NCBI GenBank assembly: GCA_958450365.1
Contig: CAUEEP010000627.1
Coordinates: 154,876-218,875 of the forward strand
DNA from: Mesorhabditis belari
Lineage: Eukaryota; Nematoda; Chromadorea; Rhabditida; Rhabditidae
Direction: 5' to 3'
Length of the DNA: 64,000 nucleotides
Position 1 is the stretch's first letter, and each line of letters starts with the position of its first letter. The notes below the pieces were generated by a model. It was not told where the DNA came from, did no database searches, and saw nothing but the letters and a program-made list of their open reading frames with translations. A program made the position numbers and the translations under genes. Shown in pieces: positions 10,701-21,800 of the stretch.

Positions 10701-13700
10701 CCTGGCCTGGCCCGTTTGAAATAACCCAGTCTTCGGTAATGGCTTCACAACGAATCCAAAAACAGTCAAATATTTAATAGACAATATTCATTTGAAATTT
10801 TTTTGTTTAACATTTTTGATTTTTTGTAAAAACATGCAATCATAGAGTTCTCAATGAACACAAACCTCGTATAGCCGAACATCGACGTCAATTCCATGGT
10901 GTTCCCGTATGTACAGGGCGCACTCGGTGTGAAATTTGTGCACAAAGTACATCATGACTATTGAGTCGATTCGAGCCTCACACCACGCCGCATACTCCTG
11001 GTAGATCTCTTCGAAATGTCTCTGCTTTGCCTTTTTGTCATCGATTTGCTGAAACATGACTTTTGTTTGCATAAAAATGGCTCAACCTCTAGAATCGCTT
11101 TCAAAACGCCGAACTTGAAGTCCATCTCGTAGACAGCTTCTTCTTGTAGGGGTTTCGAGACATATCGGTCGATCTCTGTGTCGGAGATTTCATCTGAAGT
11201 ATGTTTATGACAATATTAGCTGTAAATTAAACCGTATTCTGGTGAGTCTGGGCGTGGAAAGTTGATTGGCAATGAAACACTAAATGATGTGAATACTTTG
11301 GTCACTTGCTTTGTTTTTGTTTTGCCTTAACTATGATCTTCTAAAGCGGGACTTTTGCGCCGTTTGCCCGTCAAGATAAATGTAAATTTCTCCAGTTTGT
11401 CTCTAGTTGGGGAAAGGTAGTTGGAGAATAGTATAATAGGCTTTATTAGGTTTATCTTCATTCATTCTAGCTCGAATTTATTCAAAAACTATCAAAAATC
11501 TAGGGAAAATATGTTGAAATTCAATGATAGAGTAAGAAACCAACGATCAATTTGCATATTAATTTGTTGAAAAGATGTAGAAATACCGTTAAAGCTATGA
11601 CTTTAACAAACCTCCGTGAATCTACTAGATCCTCATTGGCATAGGTTGTTTCCTTTTGGTTAGCTTCGGATCTTTGTCTTGTCTTTTCCATTCCCGAATC
11701 ATCCACTATATTCCTTTCATTGTTTAATTCAACTTCTCGCGAGGGTTTTGAAATAGATTTGTAATAAGGCGGTGGTCGATGATTTTCCATTAGTTCCAGA
11801 GAAGTTTCAGCGCTATCTTTTTTCTTTTCCTCTTTGATCATATCCAGCATATCTAGAGGACCATTTGATTGCGTTTTACAAATTTCATGCTCTTGCTTCA
11901 GATCATCTTCAGAAGAAGAATAAGAAGCAATATCAGAATAATTTGCGGAATCGTTTTTCTAAAGTGAGCCAAGATTCGCTAGAATTAGTCACAAACCTGA
12001 ATCTCGGCAGCCACTTCAGCTTCGAGCTGGGCTTTTTTCATCTCTACAATTTTCCTTGAGACAAGCATGTTCCGGCAAATCGAACCCGTTTTCTAAAAAG
12101 ATAGTGAAGGAGAGATTTAAAGAAACAGTTCAGTTAGATGAATAAACATTGCATAAGCTCGCTTTACTTTCAATAGCTATCGTAATCTTGTTAGTTTTTA
12201 TCCAGTCTTTCAATATCTTTCGATATCTGACACTAATCCTTACAAAATCACGAATGTTCAGGGATTAAAATAAGACAAGATCACGGTAATTTGATACCAT
12301 TTCAAACCTCTAAAGTGGTTTGAATGTGGCCCTCGATTATGCAAAACTCTGCACTTTCGATAGCATTTTCAAAGCACTCCTTTTTGAAAGATTCAATCAT
12401 TTTTTTAATGTGAACTTTGATCTGATCTTCTTCTGGAACGTTGCCAAAGTTGGTCTGAAATATTTAAAGAATTGAATAGTTTAGAGCCAAACAAGCTGAC
12501 AAACCGTGAGCAAGGAAACTCGGAGCTCATTGTTCAGCTCATTGAGTCGAGTTTCAATGAATTGCGATTTAAGGGTGATAATTTTTGTGTTCAGCGTTTC
12601 CTAAAGCAAATGATAACAAATTCTTTAGTAAAATTGAACAGTTACCTTCATTGAATGAATGGTCGTTGAGGGAATTGTAAAGCTACCGTATTTCTCAAGA
12701 ATTGCATCCCTTTCCCAGTGCAAAGCCTCTTTTAGAGTTGAAATCTGTTTGAAAGGTTTGTTAATGTTGATTGAAATGATTTTTATCTTAGTATAAGTAT
12801 TTTAGTATCAATTTTTAAACCTACCTTGTGAATTCTCGTTCTAAATTCTTGGGCAAACTTCTCAGTCGCTTTCAACGCGTCTTTCTCCTTTTTCGGTTGA
12901 GCAAACTGGTTTTTCTTCTCCAGAATCATTTCCTAAGGTAAAAATGTTTTTAGTATCTGTTGGTACTGTTTGAAAATTGTATTTTTACCCATCAACCAAC
13001 CAGAATAGATGTCAATTTTCTCAGTATGTTTTACGCGATATGAGAAAATACGAGAAAAGAGTATAAATGGCTTGATTAAGTTTAGTTTAGATTCATTCAT
13101 TTGAGCTTAAATCTTTTACAAAAAACCACATAAAATCTAGAATAAAATATGCTAAAATCCATGATGAAGTAAGTAGTTAAAGATCAATAAGGTGTCAAAA
13201 TACCGAAGACACAATTTAACAGGTAAACTTAGGTAAACTAAGCCATTTCAAGTCGTTCAATTACCCAGTTCAGTCACAGAATGAACAAAGCAATGAAATA
13301 CTTTTTTCTTACCTCAATTTTTGGATCCAATGAGATTTTGCTACTTTTTACCTCTACAGTCGTTTCAAAGCCCTCAGTAGCATCATCCAAAACGACTTTT
13401 GTGTTCATCTCTCTCATCCGTTTCGTTTCGCGCCTCAATGCGAGATCTTTTTCGATAAAATCAAGAGATTGGGTGTAAATCTTCTAAATAAGTACTCGAT
13501 TGCAATTTGAAATCAAGTTTAGCTACCAACCATCAGCTCTATCTGATACTTCTTTTCAATCAATCCCCATTCCTTTTCAGTAAACTCTTGTGAATCCAAA
13601 GTTTTTCTCAATTTTCCGATCATCAATTTAACTTTTGCATGACCATCCTCCAAAGTTGGTAGAGAGTCGAATTTTGTCTGGAACTGGTTTTTCCAAATTG

Positions 13701-15156
13701 TAACCTAAGAAACCTTACCTCTCGTAGCTGTTGACTAAACTCGACTTTCAATTTTGAGAACGATTTCTCAATGTGGGCACTTAGAAGTATTTTGATTCGG
13801 CTTTCCAACATGTCCTGTAACAGAAAAAGATACTTCAGAGGGACTTAGACTTAGCCAATGTTTATCTCATACCTATTTTCTTGTAGTTAATGTACATAAC
13901 TAGAGTGTGCTTTTTTCAAATAAGCAATTACTTGATTAAATTTGCATTTAAGATTTTTCCTTAAGCAATTGTCAAGTGAATGTCAAGTAATGCGCATTCT
14001 AAACTGCACCTAGATATTCTCCAATTTGAAATATATAAAGTAAACTTACAAACTCATTTTCATTTTCTCTTAGTAAAACTTTTTTTGATCATGAAATAGA
14101 GCTTGAAATTTCTTGAAATATATAAGGCAAACCTTCAAGCTAATTTTCATCTTGTTTTCCCTTAGTCAAACGTTTTTTCACCAATAGAGCTTACAGAATG
14201 CAAAATCAACAGTGAAAAAAACGTTTGAAAGGGTCGATTTTAAAGGGCCGAATTTCCGTTGTACACCTATCGACGAAGGGATGGGAAATGCAAATGTCTA
14301 GAAAACACTCTATAACTGTCATTCCTAACTGTCACATAACTGCTATTGCTTAGAGTTATTTAGAATAAACTCCTTACCTCTAAGGTCTTGATCGTTGAAT
14401 CGGAGATCGAGCTCAATGCACCTTCACTTCTGATGGAAGAGCTTCGTTTCAAGAGCTGTGCCTTGTCCAAATCGTGGATCTGAAAGTACCCTTACAGTTC
14501 TCTATGGTACTCTATAGTAACCATACTGTATCCTCAGCTACTGTACTCCTCAGCTACCCAGCTTATCTAAGGAAAGATTCATCTGAAGAGCGTTTCTATT
14601 TTCCATTACCTCCGGTATCTCGGCTCTCCACTTCCTCGCGAAAGCTTCAACTCGTTGCAAGAAAGCCTTCTCTTCTTGGCGAATTTTGAATTCTCTTTGC
14701 TTTTCATCCAACAAAGCCTAAATTTCATTGCAAATCATTGCATCTTATTGTCACTTCTAAACCTGAATTTTTGGCTCTAGAAGTGCTCTCGCTTCCCCGA
14801 CATTCGCCTCTTTCAAAAGCTCTTTCAGTTTTTTTTCTGAAGAACTTCGACCAGACTTTTCAGCAGCTTCAATATTATCACTGGTTGTTCCCTAAAAACA
14901 ATAAGATTTATTATAATCTGAGCTATTACTTTTAAAGCATTCTGGAAGATATCAAAGGCTTTATTCACAGCAAAAGAGATGCTCGCTTCTTTCGGCATCT
15001 AAATGAATTAAATAATGTTGTCCTAAACTTTAAAAAGTTCAAAAGTTTGAATAAATTTGAAACCTTGAAACCATTCACCGGTCTACAATCTCGAAAAACG
15101 TTCACTCGTTCTCTCGTCACTCCGATGAGCGTTGACCAAGGATTTTCTAGATTCAT
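7708..15156 (-). CDS. G2: GTPase-less tail paralog, about 1000 aa, one frameshift
   Basis: Exons: 15064-15156 (possible first exon, starts MNLENPW), 14930-14998, 14763-14891, 14610-14717, 14378-14479, 13719-13814, 13531-13704, 13313-13483, 12825-12932, 12646-12744, 12505-12600, 12308-12454, 11997-12092, 11612-11958, 11233-11279, 11087-11193, 10866-11048, 9267-9353, 9160-9222, 8626-8811, 8194-8402, 8042-8152, 7908-7943, 7708-7842. Alternatively translation starts at ATG 14996-14998, behind TTTAG. The product is coiled coil rich in E/K and ends in a basic aromatic RRIWGWIY. Exon 8194-8402 is 209 nt where paralogs have 210 (TCCCCTTTCAGCC), a one-base loss that breaks the frame, so it may be a pseudogene or hold a sequence error. 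The GTPase exons of G1/G7 are missing although both flanks match G1. Confidence 0.7.
8909..9130. mobile_element. Small Tc1-like solo element
   Basis: Starts AGTGGTCAAAAGATTGAACACATCC and ends with GATGATCAAGAGTTTGAACACA, the pattern of a Tc1-type terminus; a relative lies at 28425-28630. No coding sequence. It sits in the intron between the 63 and 186 nt exons of G2. Confidence 0.45.
9375..10115. repeat. TCGCAAG palindromic intron repeat, two tandem copies
   Basis: Each copy holds GTAAGCCAGGGGCC, then clustered TTCGCAAGTCGCAAGTC, TCTCGCGAGATTCGACTTGCGAA and CAATAAGGTGACTTGCGATACAT. The AAGTCGCAAG/CTTGCGA words make many short palindromes. Other copies: 29040-29440, 38870-39260 and a partial at 52020-52560. 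It lies in the 1.5 kb intron between the 183 and 87 nt exons, the longest of G2. No coding signal; 10140-10860 is AT-rich intron with GGCCTGGCC/TGGTGATGGTGAACCC blocks. Confidence 0.65.
13871..14377. repeat. G2 intron duplicated from the G1 intron at 172-604
   Basis: Near-colinear with the G1 intron, including CACCTATCGACGAAGGGATGGG. Together with the flanking exons it shows that G1 and G2 arose from one duplicated block. Confidence 0.65.
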
Positions 15157-15390
15157 TTCTATTCTAAACCAAAAAATGATTATGAAATTGAAGAGAATTT
15201 AGAAAAACGATCAGAAATTCGTTTAAGCCGAATTATAAAGTAAAATGAAATTTGTTTTATTGATTTTAAACAGAAATCAAGAAATTTAAATATCAAGAAT
15301 TTATTGTACAGTCAAAACTGGGAAGCATTTTCAAAAGATCTAACTAAAGTGAGTTATAAAGCTGGAAAGAAATTTGAGTACCAATAAAAA

Positions 15391-16020
15391 ACTCACAAAA
15401 GAAAAAAAAGCTCAAAAAGGACTCTTTTTAACAAAGAAATCGATATTTAAATAAAATTAACAATTTACAAACAAAAAAATATTAATTTAAACTATTGTTG
15501 ATCTTTTTCAAATCAATTTTTCATTCAACTTTCTTCAGAAAATTTTCTTGCAACACATTTTTCGTCGGCTATTTTTCTCAGCTCAGCGATAAAAACGATA
15601 AAAATTTGGACTGATGCAACGGTATTTGGGGAAAATTTCATCAAAAACAAAAATTTGAACATTTTTCTGCTTCGTTTTTTTCATTTTGATTCTTCGGATG
15701 TACCTTGTGTGAATGTGTAACGTACCCTTTCTGGCACACTTGATTTAGTTGCTTTTGTCCGATTCAACTTTCCTCAATCAACTAGTTTCATTTTTTCGTA
15801 CTCTAAGCTCCTTTTTAAGCTCCCCTTCTGGTGCACTTGATGCCGCACTTTCTCTTGACATTGAGCGAGAAATACAACATTAAGTGAGCTAGAAGGAGTG
15901 TGTTTAGAAACTTTGTGAGTACAATGTACACCTGCCGATTACAGTCCAATTTGTGAGTCTTTTAATTTCACAAGTTTTTGAATACTCGGCACAAAGCGAT
16001 TTCCCTGTTGCCATAGAATT
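15391..16020. repeat. G2 5' flank, copy of G1 5' flank 4985-5630
   Basis: The ACTCTTTTTAACAAAGAAATCG to GATTTCCCTGTTGCCATAG block repeats the G1 upstream region. In G1 it is separated from the tail exons by 3.7 kb of GTPase exons, here by only about 390 bp. Confidence 0.65.
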
Positions 16021-16830
16021 TGCCCAAAAGTAGCAGATTGCGGCAAGATTATGCTAGCTTTTGAAAAAGGAAGCTCACTAGCAGAAGTTCATTAGCATTT
16101 CATTGCCAATCACTTCCAAGTTCGCAAAGAAGACCAAGATCGACTAGAAGAGTTAAGAAAAAAACAAGAAAAAGCTAATGCTGAAAAAAAGAAAAGGAAA
16201 AAGAGCTAAAAAAAAACAAAAAAAACAGAGAACAAAAAAATATGGCACAATTGTATACAGTATTATACAGTATACAGCCACCGTATCCAGTGTTTATCCA
16301 AGTTTGAACTGATTTTTTTTGAGGGTATTAATGCTGAAAGTCTAGCCAAAAGTAGCAGATTGGAATACGGTGCTTTCTATTAGCGGCAAGATTACGGTAG
16401 CTTTTGCAAAAGGAAGCTCATCAGCAGAAGTTCATTAGCACTTCATTTCCAATCACTTCCAGGTTCGCAAAGAAACCAAAGATCGCAAAGAGGAGTTAAG
16501 AAAACAACAAGAAAAAGCGGCTGCTGAACAGAAAGAAAAAGAGGAAAGAGAAAGAGCTGAAAGAGAAAAAGGATTGATTCGGAGAATTTGGAGATGGCTT
16601 TATTAAAGAAATTTTCTTCAGAAGTTGAGCTGTGCCTTTACTTTTACAATGTTTTTGCTTGGTTTTTATTAAAGCTACTTTTTGCTGTAATTGTAAACTT
16701 GCCAGCTGATCTAGGATCACGATTTTGAGCATAGCTTTTTCCTCATTTCATTTCGTATTGTTTTTGGTGAGTTTGAAATATAATCACTAAATATTCTTAC
16801 TAAAAATCTAGAAACACGATTGATTTGGCA
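16021..16830 (+). pseudogene. Inverted partial copies of the G2-type 3' end
   Basis: Plus-strand copies of sequence that elsewhere is minus-strand. Around 16460-16604 an exon-like stretch behind TTCCAG runs in frame through a K/E/R-rich coiled coil (EQKEKEERERAEREKG) to RRIWRWLY and a TAA stop, matching the G2 end RRIWGWIY. A shorter copy lies at 16021-16210. 16605-16830 matches the G2 3' flank at 7480-7705. No upstream exons are present, so this is a fragment. Confidence 0.65.
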
Positions 16831-16849
16831 CTTGTTTTCTTCTCTGGCA

Positions 16850-16985
16850 TGGAAAAAACGCTTGGCTTTTGATTTGGCTTTTGATTTGGCTTTCGACTTG
16901 GTTTTTGACTTGGATTTTGATTTGGCTTTTGATTTGGTTTTTGACTTAGCTTTTGACTTACCTTTTTACTCGGCTTTTCACTTAA
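16850..16985. repeat. 12 bp minisatellite (GATTTGGCTTTT)
   Basis: About ten imperfect 12 bp units. On the minus strand they would encode KPNQ/KPSQ repeats, but there is no start, splice context or paralog, so I do not call a gene. The flanks 16985-17478 show nothing I can name. Confidence 0.6.
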
Positions 16986-17477
16986 CTTAAAGCCTTTGTA
17001 TTTCCTCTTTCTTCTAGATACCGGAATGGTTAGTGCAATTGCCTGGAAAGCAAAAGACCAAAAGTTCAATCGCTCTCCACAAATCTTTCTTTACATTCCT
17101 TGCTTTATTATCAAAATACATTGCTGATCAACTTTGCTTCTCTCTAACTGTACACTTTATTACAAAATTTGATTACAGAGTCAAAATTTATTGATGAAAA
17201 ACAATGTGCCAACTGTCGGACTGCCCTGTTTCACCGAATTACTCCTCTCTTTTGGTTGTTTCCATTCGTGATTGATCATTTTATTCGGTCTTGTCTCAAT
17301 CACTTCATCGATCCTCTTGCAAGTGCTTCGCCAGTTTTCCAGTGAATCTTTTGACTAAACACAATAACACCTCCTCGTGCGCTCAGTTCTACTTTGAACC
17401 CAAGGCACGTGCGAGGTAAGTAATCTTTAAACTTGACTCAGACCCAGATTTGGCATTGTCTTGTGCTTTGTGCTCAA

Positions 17478-17602
17478 AAATGTAAACACATCCCTTCCGG
17501 CGCACTGAATTCTCGATTTTTCTCGTGGCAACAGTCTGCTTCCGAGAAAAAAATGATGCATTCAGTGCACCAGAAAAGGTGAGTTTACGCTTTTGAGCAG
17601 TC
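17478..17602. repeat. Short palindromic element (GGTGCACTGAAT family)
   Basis: CTCAAAAATGTAAACACATCCC and GGCGCACTGAATTC on the left are matched inverted by GCATTCAGTGCACC and GAGTTTACGCTTTTGAG on the right. Relatives: 5310-5510, 15700-15910 and 18226-18345. Likely a MITE. Confidence 0.5.
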
Positions 17603-17647
17603 CAAGGAACAAGCTAGGAACTTTACAGGAAGTAACTCTACAGGAAG

Positions 17648-18171
17648 TATTGGGTTGGGGAGAATGAGTCGGCGCCGAAAATCAAAGAAATTTCTAAAAC
17701 TTATAGCAGACTTTGTCAAATGATATGCGTTTGATATCCGTAGAAGGGTAACTAATTCTCTACAAAATAATATTTAAAAGAGAACTCAAACAGCGCCTCA
17801 ACTCAACAAAGGATCATTTTTTCACAAAATCGATAAACTGTTATCTAGAGTAAACGGTTGGAGGGATCTTCCTGAAAATTTGGTAACTTATGTAATTGAG
17901 TGTGCTCTATCTTTTTTATATAAACACCAAAGGAGGTTTATGTGGAAGAAACTGTTCAAGCAATGAGTCGGACTTTTTGTCATTTTGATTAGCTGTGTTT
18001 GGGAATCCATAAAATCCCAAAAAAGAAAAGCTTTGTGGAATCTCTCAAAAGCCATTTTGTAAAGAAATAGTGGACCATTTTGATGAAACAAAACGTGTAT
18101 TTAAAGAAGGTTTTATGGGTGCAAAAAGTTTCTTTAAATTTCGGCGCCGACTCATTCTCCCCAACCCAATA
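17648..18171. mobile_element. 524 bp MITE with 30 bp inverted repeats
   Basis: Starts TATTGGGTTGGGGAGAATGA and ends with its exact reverse complement TCATTCTCCCCAACCCAATA; the repeats extend to GTCGGCGCCGAAA. A TA at each end fits a Tc1/mariner-type TA target duplication. No transposase can be read inside. Confidence 0.8.
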
Positions 18172-18225
18172 ACTCTACAGTCGGCTAGTAAACTACTTAG
18201 GTAATCAGTAGAGGTGTGTTTTGTG

Positions 18226-18345
18226 TCCATTGGAAACAAGCCTTTCCTGGTGCAGTGAATTCTTCATTTTTCTCATGACAACGATTGATATCAAGAGATA
18301 AATAAAGAATTTAGTGCACCAGAAAGGGTGTGTTTAAACTTGTTA
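18226..18345. repeat. Short palindromic element (GGTGCAGTGAATTC family)
   Basis: CTTTCCTGGTGCAGTGAATTC on the left is matched inverted by GAATTTAGTGCACCAGAAAGG on the right. Same family as 17478-17602. Confidence 0.5.
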
Positions 18346-18449
18346 AGCCCAAAGTTTAAAGTTTCAGCAGGCTAGACTGTGATGCTATTGATTCAGCGTT
18401 TTCCGAGGTGCACTTGCAGTCCAAATCTGAAGCTACAGGAAAGCATAAG

Positions 18450-18515
18450 ACCCATTGGTAAAGCGTTCATCCGGTAAGCGAGAGGTCGCTGGTTCGAATC
18501 CCAGCGCCGACCATA
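18450..18515 (+). tRNA. tRNA-like 3' half
   Basis: Contains CATTGGTAAAGCG (A-box-like) and GCTGGTTCGAATCCCAGC, a good T arm, followed by GCCGACCA; the 5' acceptor strand that should pair with GCCGACC is absent. Degenerate tRNA or SINE head; no anticodon is assigned. Confidence 0.4.
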
Positions 18516-18654
18516 TCAGCCTCAACTCATAAAAGGACCGGCGTTTCCAACTCTACCGTAATCCAGCTATCTCGTTAGATCAGTAAGGGTAAGGATTACG
18601 GTAAGTAGCTCAGTTGGACACACTTTGTGTAGGACTGGGACTCAGACTGGGACT

Positions 18655-18728
18655 GTGCGCCGCTGGAGTTGAACCCGCGATCTCTCGCTTTTCGATCGCT
18701 CTACCGCTGAGCTACGACGCAACTGGTC
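18655..18728 (-). tRNA. tRNA-like sequence (degenerate, possibly Ala)
   Basis: The minus strand reads GTAGCTCAGCGGTAGAGCG (intact D arm) and GCGGGTTCAACTCC (T arm). The anticodon arm is poorly paired; by position the anticodon would be AGC, but residue 33 is not T. Probably a pseudogene. Confidence 0.4.
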
Positions 18729-18818
18729 CTACTGCCGCTAGAAGGCCTTACCGCCTTACTCTTCACCAATTGTGTTACTTCAAAACAAAAGCTAAGAGGA
18801 TTATTTCCCAAAACTTAC

Positions 18819-21800
18819 CCAATAGCCTGAATGTTGCACTGGAATTATGGAGGTGAACGTTGATCTATCTTTCACAAAATCTTCATCGAAATCCTTTCCC
18901 CACTCTTTCCAATTCGGACGATTTTGAGAAAGATCATTGTTTTGAGCCTGGAAATGCAAAAATTGATCAGAATTTGACTCTAATTTACACTGCAATACTA
19001 GATCTGTATTCATTTTCCCCCCAATTTTGTTCTCAAAAGCTCTCACCACAACACTTGAGTCGCTTCTCCCTTTTGTTTGTGACGAAAAACCGTTTACTGC
19101 CCTCAGTTCAATTTTGAGTTCAGTCTGAAATGTTTTTCTTTGTGCTTACGGTTTAATAAGATCACAATACTATATTATCATACCTCTAAACGGTCAATGT
19201 CAAGTGACGCACCGAAAATCGGTTTCAAATAATGAGCACTGTCTTGGATAAATTTCTGGCAAAAATTTGCCGACGTTTCTCCACTCAATTCTAATGACTC
19301 CAATTTCTTTGCGTAGTTCTTTATCGAATTTTGGAGTAAGCATTTGACTTTATTGCGATCAGCAGACCAAATCTGAAGCTTTTGCAAGTCTAGGTGAATA
19401 AAGTCCAAATCTAAAGTCTAGCTAACATTTGAACCATACCTTTGTCGAGACATCTTTCTGAAATTTTGCCAAATCGTTCCTCAAAAGATTGTCGGCTTGA
19501 ATTCCTAAAAATCTCTCTGCTTTTAGATTTCTTTTGCGAAAGAAACCCGTAGCTGTTGACAACATCTCAAAGAGTTCCGAATCATCAAGCTCTTTTAGAT
19601 CCAGTTCCCCATTTTCAAATGAATGTGAGCAACAAGGTGATTGATCTGTTGACGTTGTAGCCTCCATTTGTTTAGGCTGAAAATTGGTGATTCATAGATG
19701 AAGTATTGGAGTCTTGATACTCTAACCGACCTTGACTAAGACTCCATGAAGTCAAGGTCAAGTCTGACACCGGTTCAAGGCTTGTAAGTCAGCCAGGGAG
19801 GTTCAGTTACGGCCAGTTACGGCCAGTTACTACCAGTTACTGCCAGTTCTTACCAGTTCTGCCAGTTACAGTTACTATTACCAATCTGGCCAGGTACGGT
19901 AAGGCCAAAAGACCATAGGTTCAGCCTTCGTCTAAGATTGATTTTTGAAAAGTTCTGGGAGTTCAGCTAGGTTTAGGCAAGAAACTGAGATCTGGTCCAA
20001 GTAAAATTGCTTTCAGAACTGAAGATAAATTCCAGCAGAGCCTCGAGTCTAGCTACTTTACTTTCGTTTGACTTTTCAACTTTCTTTTCTTGGTCAAGTC
20101 AACTCTGACCTGTCCTAGGGCTCATCTTCATTTTTGAGGTGCTACAAATCATCAATCCTTGTATTCTTCAACTCACCAAGTCTTTCACCGAGTGCTCAGA
20201 GAGATAAGCCAAAAATTCGTCACGCTCACTATCGGGCAAAGAAATTTGCAAAGCTAAGCAAACCTCCGTAAAAAAGAAAACATTTTCTTCGTAGAGAAAA
20301 TCTGACTAAAATTTTTGTTTACTTATCAAATTTCTAAAACTTACAGCCGATTTTTTAAAAAATTCGATCCAAATCGTTTTCAGCTTTTCCTTTAACAGCT
20401 CTTCAAGCACTTCTTTAGTATCATATTTTGATAGATTGTTTAAAAAGAGGTGAAGTTGGACTTGTGAAATATCTAATAAAACGGGAAAAGCTTCTTGAGA
20501 TAAAGGTGATTGTTGAAAGACCTAAAAAAAAGATAATTTTGAAGAAAACTTATTCAAACTTCTTCAATCGATGAAAAAAGGCTTAGAGCATTGGCGGTGA
20601 GCAAGGATTTTTGATATTCACCTTCCTGAAAGTAAATCTTTTTTTAGAATCTCCTAAAAGTTATCGTAATCCATAACTCTGAGCAAGTTACCGTCATCCT
20701 GGCTGAGTTTCCGTCTTGATCAAGCTACCCTAATCCTAGACAGGTTGCCCATAACTCTGACCAAGTACCGTAATCCTGGCTAAGTTTCCGTTTTGATCAA
20801 ACTACCCTAATCCTAGACAGGTTGCCCATAACTCTGACCAAGTACCGTCATCCTGGCTGAGTTTCCGTCTTGATCAAGCTACCGTATTCCTAGACAAATT
20901 GCCCATAACTCTGACCAAGTACCGTAATCCTGGCTAAGTTTCCGTTTTGATCAAACTACCCTAATCCTAGACAGGTTGCCCATAACTCTGACCAAGTACC
21001 GTAATCCTGGCTAAGTTTCCGTCGTGTTCAAGCTACCGTACTCCTAGACAAGTTGCCCATAACTCTGAGCAAGTTACCGTCATCCTGGCTGAGTTTCCGT
21101 CTTGAGCAAGCTACCCTAATCCTAATCAAGTTAGAAACCCAGGTCAATCTACCGTAATCCCAAATAGATAATTCTGAAAATTCACCTCTCCCTTTCGAAT
21201 CGTCAAACATTTCCACTTCAGTCTCTTTCTCTCCGTCAACACAGTCTCATCGATTTTTTGACAAAGATAATCCTAAATCAAGACTATCCAACAAATTCCA
21301 TAAGTAAAACCTTTTGTTTTTCAAAGCTTTCTGTGAAAGTTCGATCAATAAGTGAACTCTGGAAATCTTCCAGAAGAGAATTCATAAAGTAGAAGAGATA
21401 TTTCTCTGGGAACCCTCCCGCTTCACACCAATAGATGAATTCTTGAAGGAGATCGGTGGCCAGATTCGAGATTTCTTTTGCGTTGATATCCTTGAATAGC
21501 TTAAATATTATCGTTAAACCTTTAGGGCCTTTGTGGTGACTTTAGCAGGCGTATTAGCTTGATTCATTTCATTCACAACTACACAGCCTCGTTACAGGTT
21601 ACTGTAGATCAAGTATTTAGTCAATGATCGTTCAAAGTCTTGAATGAATCAAGTACCGTAATCCCTGGGAAGTTACCGTAATCCCGGGAGGGCTATCGTA
21701 ATCCCGGGCAAGTTACCGTAGTCCCAGCAAGCTACCGTAATCCCGGACCAGTTACGTAACCCTCTTCTTCTTAAAGCTTGGATCCTGAGCCCATTGCTGT

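Noticed and set aside
16800..17069. KPNQ-repeat protein on the minus strand
   Set aside because: Explained by a 12 bp minisatellite; no acceptor, donor or homolog supports it.
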